From positions 1 through 64,000 of IMG/VR virus record IMGVR_UViG_3300010885_050098: a DNA stretch of 64,000 nucleotides. One strand, written 5' to 3'. The stretch's first letter is position 1. Every line of letters begins with the position of its first letter. The notes below the pieces were generated by a model. The model saw only the letters and a program-made list of their open reading frames with translations. It made no database searches and was not told the DNA's origin. Origin of the DNA: a virus. Positions 30,481 through 39,147 of the stretch are shown here, piece by piece. The position numbers were made by a program, and so were the translations under genes.

Positions 30481-30619
30481 TTTCAATCCTCTTCTCATCG
30501 TGGGAAACAGTAATTTTACTCAAGCGGACCATACACTTCATGGGGTGCTGCGGCAACTTTTATGCTTGTTTAGCAAAGGTATAGATTCATGTCTAAAAAC
30601 ACGAACATATACGATATGT

Positions 30620-32080
30620 TTATTCTTCGATTGCTTGCTTAATTATCTTCGTAGTGTCATCTTCGCTAATCCCACCATTTGGGATTTCTTTTAAAATTTG
30701 AGCTTTCTCACCAAAAATTTGAGACAGCACTCCAGCGTTTCCTTGGCGTTCAACGGTCATTCTAATGAACTCCCGTGAGTCATCCAATTCCTTGGTTGTT
30801 TTAATCAATTTAAACAATCTATCAATCTCTTGTGAAACGTTTGGATCAGAGTATCCGCCGTTCATTTCTTCAGCAAAACGCATAAAAGCGACTCTTTGAC
30901 CCTGCATTTCAATAACTGCATTGATCAAACTCTTAAGTTGTTCTTTAGTCTTTACCTCAATTGGTAGCTTAAATGCACAAGTGTTTTGTGGTTTAAAAGC
31001 TGGGCAATTTGATGCAATAAAACATGTATCGCACTGACGTAAACTGGTGTCATGTGATCGAATAACGGGTACATCTTTGAGGACATCATTACCATCCTCA
31101 TCGCGTTCAACAATCGTCTTAACATCGAATCCAAAGACGGGTAAGTTGCCCATTTCCTCTGGATTTCGAGGCTGAACTTTCCGCATCTCTACCCCCAACC
31201 TATCCGATACAACGGGGGTTGTTTCCGCGTAATCATCACCGGCTGGATCTTCGAACATATCGGATATGTTGCCCATTTTACTTAACCTTATCTCTAGTTC
31301 ATTGAACGACCATACGGCCAATTTACAAACTTCTTGTGCATCATCATTTACAATCTTGTCGAACTCTAACCCAGCTTTTTCATAAATTGCTTTATGCCTA
31401 GATCGAGCTTGTTCTTTCATACTCTTGGGGTATCGAACTAGCCTAGTTCCATCCCAAACAATCGTTTCGCCTCTAGTCATTGGGGAAAGCCACGCTAGGG
31501 TTGAGGCGGTCTCCACGGGCACTTGACGAAGGTTATCGGGTCTAGCCGTACCCATGGCATGAAACCTAGTTCCGTTGGTCCGTATGAGCCCCTGAGCGGT
31601 TCCAGGGAGCCACACAGCGTCTTCCAAAGCCTCTCCGGGAAGGGCAATGTCTAAATACCTATCGGTAAGCTCTTGCAGTCCTTTCTTACCAGACTCGTGT
31701 GACCAGACTGGAAGGAACTTGGCTGGGGGCATTGCCGCCCAAACTGTCTCCCTCTGATCTCTAACAAAGTCAGGGCTAACCTGAAAATGGTTAATCTCAG
31801 TGAACTGGGTAATTCTCTCAATATTGTTCATTATAAACTCTTCATAATCTGCGGCAAATTCTTCAAGTTCGGTTCTAGTAATTTCTTGGGTTCTTGGGAT
31901 GCCTGGGTGAACCAGTATTTCCATATCCTCAGGAAAATAATTCTTCAATAGGTACAGTTTAGTTTTGGGAAGACCGCGTTTAGTTAACCGCCAGTAGCTG
32001 ACACCAACGTATTTAGCACCCGCTGATCCTAAAAGGACGCGGTTGCTAGGGACCTCAGCCCCTAGGTAAATTATCTTCAC
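30620..32080 (-). CDS. Candidate TGT/DpdA-like protein with cysteine cluster
   Basis: A 486-residue protein. Segments FLPVWSHESGKKGLQELTDR, LPGEAL and RFHAMGTARPDNLRQVPV appear in the order of TIM-barrel tRNA-guanine transglycosylases (search site, G-G-L-like turn, H-x-L-G strand). STLAWL after them resembles the DSTSWL site of DNA-type relatives. A C-x2-C-x5-C-x6-C cluster near residue 360 could bind metal. If right, it would insert a 7-deazaguanine base in DNA or RNA, but no queuosine-pathway genes are seen here. The call is tentative. Confidence 0.4.
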   Translation of the reverse strand: MKIIYLGAEVPSNRVLLGSAGAKYVGVSYWRLTKRGLPKTKLYLLKNYFPEDMEILVHPGIPRTQEITRTELEEFAADYEEFIMNNIERITQFTEINHFQVSPDFVRDQRETVWAAMPPAKFLPVWSHESGKKGLQELTDRYLDIALPGEALEDAVWLPGTAQGLIRTNGTRFHAMGTARPDNLRQVPVETASTLAWLSPMTRGETIVWDGTRLVRYPKSMKEQARSRHKAIYEKAGLEFDKIVNDDAQEVCKLAVWSFNELEIRLSKMGNISDMFEDPAGDDYAETTPVVSDRLGVEMRKVQPRNPEEMGNLPVFGFDVKTIVERDEDGNDVLKDVPVIRSHDTSLRQCDTCFIASNCPAFKPQNTCAFKLPIEVKTKEQLKSLINAVIEMQGQRVAFMRFAEEMNGGYSDPNVSQEIDRLFKLIKTTKELDDSREFIRMTVERQGNAGVLSQIFGEKAQILKEIPNGGISEDDTTKIIKQAIEE

Positions 32081-32523
32081 TTACGTTCGTCTTCCAAGTA
32101 CATGTCGGCCTGTTTATTAAGTTCATTTGTTATATCAGTCCAACTCTTGCGACCTTCAATGCTATCTGGTCGAAACTTGTGGTCTATATAAACTGGATCT
32201 AAGAACAACATAACCCTAAATCCATGCTCTAAAAGTTTGGCGGATAGTGTTGGATCAGAAGTTATTACGTAATCAATAGGGCCTTGGGCTCTGCACCATT
32301 CAGCCTGTCTAAACGGGTCTACTCCACCAGCGGGAACCTCAGCAATTAAGTTATCAACTTTCAACATGTTATTGCTTTTAAGCCAATGGGTCGCTTTATC
32401 TTTATCGTGGCACAAGATAACAACAGCCATAGTTTGCTGCAGGGTGCGTACAAGGCGCATGCCTTCGCTAATTGGCACATGATTTTTTGCCAAAATGCCG
32501 TCTAAATAAACTAAAACTGCCAC
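32077..32523 (-). CDS. HAD-like small protein
   Basis: A 148-residue protein starting MAVLVYLDGILAKN, similar to the D-x-D-G-T/I-L start of HAD phosphatases but with the first Asp replaced by Tyr, so hydrolase activity is doubtful. VITSDP and VMLFLDP strands follow. It overlaps the TGT-like gene by ATGA. Confidence 0.5.
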   Translation of the reverse strand: MAVLVYLDGILAKNHVPISEGMRLVRTLQQTMAVVILCHDKDKATHWLKSNNMLKVDNLIAEVPAGGVDPFRQAEWCRAQGPIDYVITSDPTLSAKLLEHGFRVMLFLDPVYIDHKFRPDSIEGRKSWTDITNELNKQADMYLEDERK

Positions 32524-32547
32524 AGTTTATGCTCCGTATCTTACTAA

Positions 32548-33480
32548 TTAATTATTGTATGTAGCGGCTCTGCGTATCAAAGTCGAAACATTTGGTAACT
32601 CTATACCATAAGTAGCAGCAGCAAAATCTCTTGCGGACATGTCCGAAATTTCCTTTAATCTACCTAAAGCTTGAACAATTCCTGATTCTTTTCCCGCTTG
32701 CCAACGGTAGTTGTTATAGTCAAGGTAGCCCTGACCTTCTTCGCTAAACGCTAACTTTCGTCCTTGATGTATATCTTCGTACAAAGCGGCCGCTTGATCA
32801 ACCGCAAGTTTTAAAGCACGTTCGGAGTTAATACGCATTGCTGGATTAGTTGAAGAATTAATTGCCGTTAAAGCGGTTGCGTATCTAGCAATAATTTCAG
32901 AAGCCGTACCTTTATCTCTTTCTAAACCTAAAGACCAGTCTTTACCAATTATTGGTTCTGTAATCGTTGGTTCAACTACCCAATTGTCATCAATAAGTGA
33001 GTATGCTGCGTAAGGTTTGATCTTTGTAATGTCTGTCTGAACGTTTACATAAAAAGTAAGTTCAAAAGAATCCATAAAGTTTGCCGTGTTTGGCCAAAGT
33101 TCTGTTCTAAATTCATCGTTAAACATGCTAGAAATTTCTTTATCGCTTAATCCAGAATACTTTTGATTTGATTGTCTAAACTGGTTGTACTGAATACCTA
33201 CTAAACAGTCTAAATCACCGGGATCTCTTTTAGCCGCCCACTGATGAGAAACGCCTGATCCAGCAAGCCATACGTAAGTCCAGTCATAAGGGCTTTGGTA
33301 TTTGCTAGATAAATGATTAAACAACGCTGTTAATACAGAGTTACGAACTGATGGGATTAACTTTCCATCTCTAAATAAACGAGGATCTAAACCAATATCG
33401 GGTTTACTAAAATACGAGGTCTGCGCTGGCTCGATGTTCACGGGAACTGCCTTTGCAGCCAACGCCTCGTAAAAATCCAT
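32548..33480 (-). CDS. Nucleotidyltransferase-fold protein
   Basis: A 310-residue protein. LAGSGVSHQWAAKRDPGDLDCLVGI near residue 72 gives the G-S...D-x-D pattern of the pol-beta nucleotidyltransferase fold. Phage proteins of this class are common but their substrates are unknown. It stands next to the proteasome-like gene. Confidence 0.65.
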   Translation of the reverse strand: MDFYEALAAKAVPVNIEPAQTSYFSKPDIGLDPRLFRDGKLIPSVRNSVLTALFNHLSSKYQSPYDWTYVWLAGSGVSHQWAAKRDPGDLDCLVGIQYNQFRQSNQKYSGLSDKEISSMFNDEFRTELWPNTANFMDSFELTFYVNVQTDITKIKPYAAYSLIDDNWVVEPTITEPIIGKDWSLGLERDKGTASEIIARYATALTAINSSTNPAMRINSERALKLAVDQAAALYEDIHQGRKLAFSEEGQGYLDYNNYRWQAGKESGIVQALGRLKEISDMSARDFAAATYGIELPNVSTLIRRAATYNN

Positions 33481-33494
33481 AGTCTTATTCTAGG

Positions 33495-34061
33495 CTATTC
33501 GTACTGAATATGGGTGTGTATCTTCCCGCCAGAATAGATATCGTGTTTGCAAGCAATCTCAATAGCCTTGCGTAATAGTTTTTCAACCGCTTCTGGTGAC
33601 TTTGCTTTCTTGTACTCAAGGGCTTCAAGGGCTCCAAGAGCTACATCTCCACCACTACCCGCGTAGTAAATACCGCGTTCTTCTCGATCCCATGAGTAAT
33701 CATTAAAAATTGGATAAATTACTCCGCGCAAAGCAACGAGCAAATTGGAATCTTGAAACGCTGCATCACCATCATCTTTAGCGTCATAACCGGCTTTAAT
33801 AAAAGCCTCACGCATTGATGGAATAAATTTTTTAGTCATAAATGTATCTAAGTCTTCTGCGGCACGAGGTTTTGGGGGTTTCCACCCAAATTGAGTTATG
33901 TTTCCACCACGTGATGCACCAGATACGGCGATTAGGACATTGTTATTATTAACAATTTTTGAGGTGGCCAATTCCATAAAACGTCCATCTTCGTCAGAAG
34001 CACGGCTGTCGCAACCTATTACGGCCCAACCATCTCCTTGAACGGCAACAAGTGTTGTCAT
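33495..34061 (-). CDS. Proteasome beta/HslV-like Ntn hydrolase
   Basis: A 188-residue protein that begins M-T-T-L-V-A-V. After removal of Met the N-terminal Thr is in place as nucleophile; GCDSRAS gives the Asp17-x-Arg19 pair, Lys34 lies in TSKIV, and GSGGDVALGAL near residue 135 matches the Ser-Gly-Gly loop. The Thr/Asp/Lys set of the T1 peptidase family is therefore kept. There is no propeptide, as in HslV. No alpha subunit or HslU-like ATPase gene is seen, so it may form its own ring or join a host complex. Confidence 0.75.
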   Translation of the reverse strand: MTTLVAVQGDGWAVIGCDSRASDEDGRFMELATSKIVNNNNVLIAVSGASRGGNITQFGWKPPKPRAAEDLDTFMTKKFIPSMREAFIKAGYDAKDDGDAAFQDSNLLVALRGVIYPIFNDYSWDREERGIYYAGSGGDVALGALEALEYKKAKSPEAVEKLLRKAIEIACKHDIYSGGKIHTHIQYE

Positions 34062-34079
34062 TCAAATCCCTCTCTGTAG

Positions 34080-34412
34080 TTACATCAAGTTTCGGTCTTG
34101 CAAAGCCTGTCGCATAGCCTCTGATGTTACTTGGCTTTCTGCTTTATTACTTTCGGAAAGCTTTGTTAACAGCATGTTTACTAGTTCATCTTTCTCAATA
34201 AAACGCGAAAGTTCACCTAAACCATATTTTACGTCACCTCGGTTAGCATCTCTACCCACGCTAAAAGCTATAGATAAATCTGTAATTACACGCCATCCGC
34301 CATCCCAGTCTTTAACAACAATAAATGCGGTTTCAGCATCTGGGCGTGGTTCTTCGTTTGTTTCTTTAGGCGCTTCGTTAATAACTTCCGCGTCTTCAAT
34401 CCAGTCTGTCAT
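34080..34412 (-). CDS. Hypothetical protein
   Basis: A 110-residue acidic protein with a strand-rich centre (AFIVVKDWDGGWRVITDLSI) and a helical end. Coupled to the zinc-finger gene upstream by ATGA. No family recognised. Confidence 0.65.
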   Translation of the reverse strand: MTDWIEDAEVINEAPKETNEEPRPDAETAFIVVKDWDGGWRVITDLSIAFSVGRDANRGDVKYGLGELSRFIEKDELVNMLLTKLSESNKAESQVTSEAMRQALQDRNLM

Positions 34413-34951
34413 TTGTATAGTCCTCTCTCTTTGTTGCTTTTCATCATGTTAAAACTTTTAACTGGGCAAAAATCGCATAAGAAAAACGATGGAAGTTTTT
34501 CATCCGATAGTCCTGCATCACGGCGTTCACGTTTCATTATGTCAACTTTAATGACCTTTGATCCAGATTTATAATCAGGACATTGTCCTTCTGGTCGCAA
34601 ATGAACCTGAAAACATTTCATAGCGTCTGCTGAATAATTATCTTTAGCGGCATAAATTTCTTTACCAAGACCTTCGCCGCCAAGACCGTTTAAAACTTGT
34701 GCGTGGATCTGTTTACGCCCAGTGTCGCTATTCCAAACCGCAAAATCAACGTCAAACAAAACGCCTAGATGAGGTTGTGGGCGCTGGTGTTTTTCTAAAG
34801 CAAGCGCAAGAAAAGGGTTATCTTGTTGATGTTTAATTGGATAACGCTCATCAACTGGAACTTCTTCCATTGTAGAACAGTCTTTGCATGCCAAAATAAG
34901 GATGCGATGTTCGTCTTTTTTATTGGCTAACTCGCCTAGGTCAATTACCAT
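34409..34951 (-). CDS. Zinc-binding hypothetical protein
   Basis: A 180-residue protein with ACKDC near residue 22, further Cys at about 112 and 124, and FFLCDFC near residue 157, which together may form one or two zinc sites. Conserved-looking but with no known fold. Function unknown. Confidence 0.65.
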   Translation of the reverse strand: MVIDLGELANKKDEHRILILACKDCSTMEEVPVDERYPIKHQQDNPFLALALEKHQRPQPHLGVLFDVDFAVWNSDTGRKQIHAQVLNGLGGEGLGKEIYAAKDNYSADAMKCFQVHLRPEGQCPDYKSGSKVIKVDIMKRERRDAGLSDEKLPSFFLCDFCPVKSFNMMKSNKERGLYK

Positions 34952-34966
34952 GACCCGAATACTACA

Positions 34967-35548
34967 CTACCCGCGAGGGCGACCTACATTCACGCTTGAT
35001 GAGGCTGTAGAACAACCACCTTCACCACACTCAGTAACACCGTTACCTTGTGTTTTATTACAGCTTGGCCCCGTGCATGGAGTTTCCATACCTTTAGGAG
35101 TTCCGCGGTTCTGTCCGCGTAATGCGTGAAATCCTGCTCTAGCGGCCTCTAGACCAGCGCGGTTCTTACCAGTTTTTCCGTGATCAATGTAATCAGCAAG
35201 GTGTTTTGCCATGCCCGCATGAAGTGGGTTATCTGATTTTTGATATGGGGCTTCAAACGCAGTTGCGTTGTTGCGTCCACCGGGAAGAACGGTGTTCTTT
35301 TCAATATCTGTTACTGCCGCACGAGTTCTAAGTATATTAGTATCTTCTGGTGCTGGGCTAGATTTAGGCTCAGACATAGCCCCAGAAATAGCGCTTGCTT
35401 GTTCTGGTCCTACGTTGCTTTTACGGCTAATTGCTTCATCCGCTGCGGCACGACGAGCGGCTTTTGTGCGTGAGTTTCCAGCACGAATAGTCGATAGTTC
35501 AGCAGCGCTTGGGCCCTTGCTAACTCCAAGGTCAATTTTCTTTGTCAT
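34967..35548 (-). CDS. Disordered hypothetical protein
   Basis: A 193-residue Ala/Gly/Asn-rich protein, basic at the N-terminus, with four cysteines near the end (PCTGPSC, ECGEGGC). First of a run of short charged proteins in the 35-38 kb stretch. Confidence 0.6.
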   Translation of the reverse strand: MTKKIDLGVSKGPSAAELSTIRAGNSRTKAARRAAADEAISRKSNVGPEQASAISGAMSEPKSSPAPEDTNILRTRAAVTDIEKNTVLPGGRNNATAFEAPYQKSDNPLHAGMAKHLADYIDHGKTGKNRAGLEAARAGFHALRGQNRGTPKGMETPCTGPSCNKTQGNGVTECGEGGCSTASSSVNVGRPRG

Positions 35549-36039
35549 TATTTAGCCTTTCCGCTGTCAATCTTAATAACTTCTGCTTTGTTATAGCCAA
35601 GCTTTTTGTTATATCCTATTTGACGATCAGCGCTTGCCATTTGAGCTGGGACGTTTTGAGTTCTTTTCATGCGTAGATCAGAAGCATTGTTAAATGATTT
35701 ATTACGCGCTTCTTCTACGGTCTTTCCTTCACCAATAGCTGAAACCTTTTTAGGCCCAGATTTTTTTGCTGGGGAAATTACGGTTTGAGCGCGGTAAGTA
35801 TCATTCTTTCCGTCGTCTGAATCGTCTGCAATACGCTGTACCCAAGCCGATGATTGGTTAGGGGTTCCGTTGTTGCGATGCTTTAATTGAACCGATTCGC
35901 GATCAACTGGGTTTTCTGAGTCGTAGTCAGTATCGTTATCATTTGATTTGTAAACGCGTTCCATTTTAGATGTGTCAACGCCTTCCTTAGGAAGGACGCG
36001 CACATTACTTGTAGGAAACTGACTAGAACTTGGATTCAT
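35548..36039 (-). CDS. Charged hypothetical protein
   Basis: A 163-residue protein starting MNPSSSQFP, like the left-arm protein at 13281-13490. Rich in Asp, Asn, Ser and Lys and without cysteine. It shares one base with each neighbour. Confidence 0.6.
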   Translation of the reverse strand: MNPSSSQFPTSNVRVLPKEGVDTSKMERVYKSNDNDTDYDSENPVDRESVQLKHRNNGTPNQSSAWVQRIADDSDDGKNDTYRAQTVISPAKKSGPKKVSAIGEGKTVEEARNKSFNNASDLRMKRTQNVPAQMASADRQIGYNKKLGYNKAEVIKIDSGKAK

Positions 36040-36248
36040 TAGTTTGAACCTGGGTTAACCTTTGCGGCTTCTTCTGAGTTAATAAATCCGTAGTTCATGT
36101 ATGGATGTAATCCAGCGCGGTTCTTAACCACAATCTGGTCACCCATGCCTGCTGCTACTTCTGTGTTTGGGCGGCGCTGGCGGTATTTACCTTCAGTTGC
36201 GCCCTTATCAAGTGATGCGTTCTGTGAACGAGCTACACGTACTGTCAT
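36039..36248 (-). CDS. Basic hypothetical protein
   Basis: A 69-residue protein with KYRQRRPNTEV and a Gly/Met/Tyr-rich end. KNRAGLHPYM is similar to KNRAGLEAAR in the gene at 34967-35548, which hints at a common short motif. Confidence 0.6.
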   Translation of the reverse strand: MTVRVARSQNASLDKGATEGKYRQRRPNTEVAAGMGDQIVVKNRAGLHPYMNYGFINSEEAAKVNPGSN

Positions 36249-36250
36249 AG

Positions 36251-36463
36251 TTATTTGTACCTTCTCTTTTTTGGAGGATTTGCGTTTTGAACATCAGAAC
36301 CAGATGCTACAACTCTACTGTGCTTTGGGTCGTTAACAAAGGTTTCCATAGCCTCATTAGTATCTGGTGCTGTGTGAATCATTGATCCGCGATATCCGCC
36401 ACGTTTACCGTAGGCGTCAAAAATAACACGATTAGGATTATTTGATTGATCCTTTGCACTCAT
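36251..36463 (-). CDS. Basic hypothetical protein
   Basis: A 70-residue protein. I start at the ATG at 36463 (ATGA overlap); a longer frame to 36574 would bury in the upstream gene. It ends NPPKKRRYK. No family recognised. Confidence 0.6.
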   Translation of the reverse strand: MSAKDQSNNPNRVIFDAYGKRGGYRGSMIHTAPDTNEAMETFVNDPKHSRVVASGSDVQNANPPKKRRYK

Positions 36464-36693
36464 GCCATTCTGCCCTTCACTAAGTTTGCACTTTTGCGAC
36501 GTTTGCATTGTGGGCATAGTCCATTTGAGTGCATTGCCTCGACAGGGTTCATGGTGAGCCCGCATTCGATGCATGGTTTAGACCCATTGTAGTAGGTTTT
36601 CTTCAAATCTTGTTGCGTTTCTAACGATACATCTGACATTCCTGACATACCTTCGCCAGTTGAGTCGGTCAATAGACCAGGATCTTTAGACAT
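36460..36693 (-). CDS. Zinc-ribbon protein
   Basis: A 77-residue protein with C-I-E-C near residue 42 and C-P-Q-C near residue 61, then a basic tail, a typical small zinc ribbon. Function unknown. Confidence 0.65.
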   Translation of the reverse strand: MSKDPGLLTDSTGEGMSGMSDVSLETQQDLKKTYYNGSKPCIECGLTMNPVEAMHSNGLCPQCKRRKSANLVKGRMA

Positions 36694-36887
36694 TAATCTG
36701 TCTCCTTGCTTAATCCAGCTCTACGATGAGTTAAAGATTCATCTTTTAAAGACGAGGAGCCGGGCCATGAACCGTAACCTAAATCATCGGCTTCATTTTT
36801 TGTAATTTTTCCTGTTACATAGGCTTTAAGAACGTCAACCTGTGCTGGACGAATTCCAAGGTTAAAATCACTTTTATTACGTGGCAT
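36693..36887 (-). CDS. Small hypothetical protein
   Basis: A 64-residue protein with a short helical core (PAQVDVLKAYVTGKITKNEA) that might be a helix-turn-helix fragment. One-base overlaps on both sides. Confidence 0.6.
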   Translation of the reverse strand: MPRNKSDFNLGIRPAQVDVLKAYVTGKITKNEADDLGYGSWPGSSSLKDESLTHRRAGLSKETD

Positions 36888-37216
36888 TAGACCTGTCCTA
36901 ACGTATTACGGCTAGTTGACTCTGTTGTAGTCGCTTCGCCTGAAAAATCTTTACGGGTAGCCGCTCTACCAGTAAGTTCAATAATATCTTCAATCCCGTA
37001 CTCTGTTTGGGTGTAACCATACTTATCTGGAAACATCTCAATTTGAGGCAAGTTTGGGCGAACCCAGAGCTGTATATCCTCAGAACTCATAGTAATTGAG
37101 GCTACGGCTTGATGAATTAAACGTGAGTGGTTGCTTTCAAAAGGTCCAATGTAATCTTGTGGCTGTTCATTCCAAGGTTTACGGCCATAAACGCCATCTG
37201 CAAATTTACCTGACAT
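36887..37216 (-). CDS. Hypothetical protein
   Basis: A 109-residue protein with aromatic and proline residues (DIQLWVRPNLPQIEMFPDKYGY). The end is Thr/Ser-rich and disordered. No family recognised. Confidence 0.6.
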   Translation of the reverse strand: MSGKFADGVYGRKPWNEQPQDYIGPFESNHSRLIHQAVASITMSSEDIQLWVRPNLPQIEMFPDKYGYTQTEYGIEDIIELTGRAATRKDFSGEATTTESTSRNTLGQV

Positions 37217-37419
37217 TATTCATCCTTTGATGGAATGTGGGTTGTCCAACGATCTTTTCCGTCGTCTAACTTTAATCTAATTCTGCTGGTACCAGTTTTA
37301 TTTGGAACAATTTCTTCAATTTTTCCTTTAACACCAGAACTGTGTGTTGTGTATATGTCACCCAATTTAGGTGGTGTATATTTTCTTTTAGGATCGTTAG
37401 ATCTATCTGGTGCGGGCAT
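37216..37419 (-). CDS. Small beta-barrel-like protein, paralogue of 19252-19440
   Basis: A 67-residue protein. After a basic start with NDPKRK, the core GDIYTTHSSGVKG...EIVPNKTGT...RWTTHIP matches the cassette-3 protein closely. The duplication links the right arm with the cassette region. Fold probably SH3/KOW-like; function unknown. Confidence 0.7.
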   Translation of the reverse strand: MPAPDRSNDPKRKYTPPKLGDIYTTHSSGVKGKIEEIVPNKTGTSRIRLKLDDGKDRWTTHIPSKDE

Positions 37420-37420
37420 A

Positions 37421-37960
37421 TTATTTCCAAGCTGGTCTCATGCGACCCCATTGATCAGCGCGTTTTCTATTTATTACGCCAGGGGAATCACTTTTTACAG
37501 TTGGTCCCGCTTTTCCATCATTAGGTAGATGTGGTGCTGGAACTAATTCAACTTCATCACGATTCTTTTTAGTTTGAATAACACTACCAACTTGAACGCC
37601 TTTCATTTGGCGTTTAATTCCGCGATCAGGTTCAAATCCTGATGGGTAATAGTAATCACTTGGATCAACACGTTCACCGCGGTGAACACCACGCTGGTAA
37701 GATTTTTGCCCAATACGATTTTTCATTCCATCTAACACACGATCAGATGTTGAACTTGGACGCCCACGATCATCACGACGTGAACGAATTGTTCCTAAAT
37801 AACCATCTGGGTATTCTGCGGAAGGTTGTCGACCAACGCCCATGCGTGAAGTATCAAGCTCGGAACGAGCAACAGGTACGCCACCTCCACCGTATGTAGT
37901 GTTGGTGCCATACATGCCACCTGCGCCAAGTGATTGGACGTTTTGGTGAAGATTAGGCAT
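37421..37960 (-). CDS. Arg/Gly/Tyr-rich hypothetical protein
   Basis: A 179-residue basic protein rich in Gly, Arg, Ser and Asp, likely disordered. A perfect 16-bp palindrome lies in its coding DNA at 37672-37687. It ends RMRPAWK. Function unknown; an internal virion or DNA-condensing protein is one idea. Confidence 0.6.
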   Translation of the reverse strand: MPNLHQNVQSLGAGGMYGTNTTYGGGGVPVARSELDTSRMGVGRQPSAEYPDGYLGTIRSRRDDRGRPSSTSDRVLDGMKNRIGQKSYQRGVHRGERVDPSDYYYPSGFEPDRGIKRQMKGVQVGSVIQTKKNRDEVELVPAPHLPNDGKAGPTVKSDSPGVINRKRADQWGRMRPAWK

Positions 37961-37974
37961 ACGCTAAGTGTAAG

Positions 37975-39147
37975 TTAGCGAACCCCGCCAAGTACGGTTA
38001 ACTCCTTGCGAGGATCAAAACCTTCTCCAACAACCATTGAAATGATTCCGGGTGCTGACTCAAGTCCTGACTTATCTCTAAACCAAGCGGATCCGCCATC
38101 CATTGCTGGGTTTTGTACAAACAAACGTGGTCCAACGCTTTGTGCACGGTAATGGTGATAATGACCAACGTTAAGAATGTCAGCGTTTGCTACGGAACAA
38201 CGTCCCATAATTTGACCTGCCCACCATTTAACCATGTCTCTAGCTTGGTGTCCGTGAGCCATTCCATACATAGCACCGCTTAAGTTAACTGTAAGTGTGC
38301 TGTCATCTGAGGCTGGGAATCTAAACTCAACGCGATCTTTAAGAAAATCGTTCTCAGCGCAAATGTCTGCAACTGATGCAACAACCTCAATCTGCCATGA
38401 ATCTTCTGGGCGACCAACAAGGAATCGTTGAACCTCATCGTGGTTGCCCGGTACTACTGGAACAATAATTTTTTCTGCAAGTGGGGCCATTGCTTTGATC
38501 TGCGCCATAAGAACGCGACGTCCTACGCGCACCTGCTCTGATACACCAATGTCATGGCGACCCATTACTTTACCTTTTTGACTTGTCATACCTTCAATGC
38601 AATCGCCAAGTTGTGGCAATGCAATTTGGTTAATTCCATATTTAGTTGCTAAATACTTATGACGTTCTACTGACTCATCTAATGACTTAAGCATTCTGTC
38701 AATAATTGCGGGTGTGTCATCTTTACCGTATTGGGTATCACCAACGCTATACACGGCAGTTAAATCACCTTTAAAATGTTCAACCTTTTCTGGCTTCCAA
38801 TTATTTACTTGCTCTAAAAGTTTTTCTTGATCGTAATCCGCTTGACCGTGTGGGTGAACTGGAACTACGTTTACTCTGAATGACTCTAGCCAATCTCCGT
38901 CATATTTTTGCCAACGTGATCGACGATGTGAAATAACAGCCCACTCGGCTGGATCTAAGTTTGCTTCTCTTAAAATTTCTTCGGCTCCGGGAGTATTGCC
39001 ATCGGGCCTTGGCGTTGAAATAACAAAACCGCCGTCTGTTCCTATTTCAGAACGTGGTCTCCACGCATCTGGAATATCTTTTACTACGTTATCTGATCCT
39101 TCGTTTCCTGCTTTTATAAATTCGCTAAATTCATCCTTTAGAGCCAC
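37975..39147 (-). CDS. Calcineurin-like metallophosphoesterase (SbcD/Mre11-type)
   Basis: A 390-residue protein with the full set of metal motifs: GDTQYG near residue 136, GDCIEG near 183, PGNHDE near 237, HGHQ near 300 and GHYHHY near 327. This set is found in Mre11/SbcD nucleases and related phosphodiesterases. An SbcC partner is not visible. Work on DNA ends or on nucleotides are both possible. Confidence 0.82.
   Translation of the reverse strand: MALKDEFSEFIKAGNEGSDNVVKDIPDAWRPRSEIGTDGGFVISTPRPDGNTPGAEEILREANLDPAEWAVISHRRSRWQKYDGDWLESFRVNVVPVHPHGQADYDQEKLLEQVNNWKPEKVEHFKGDLTAVYSVGDTQYGKDDTPAIIDRMLKSLDESVERHKYLATKYGINQIALPQLGDCIEGMTSQKGKVMGRHDIGVSEQVRVGRRVLMAQIKAMAPLAEKIIVPVVPGNHDEVQRFLVGRPEDSWQIEVVASVADICAENDFLKDRVEFRFPASDDSTLTVNLSGAMYGMAHGHQARDMVKWWAGQIMGRCSVANADILNVGHYHHYRAQSVGPRLFVQNPAMDGGSAWFRDKSGLESAPGIISMVVGEGFDPRKELTVLGGVR

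Noticed and set aside
30481-30619. Cobalamin riboswitch before the B12-dependent reductase
   Set aside because: The 139-base gap shows no B12-box-like core or long conserved stem set.
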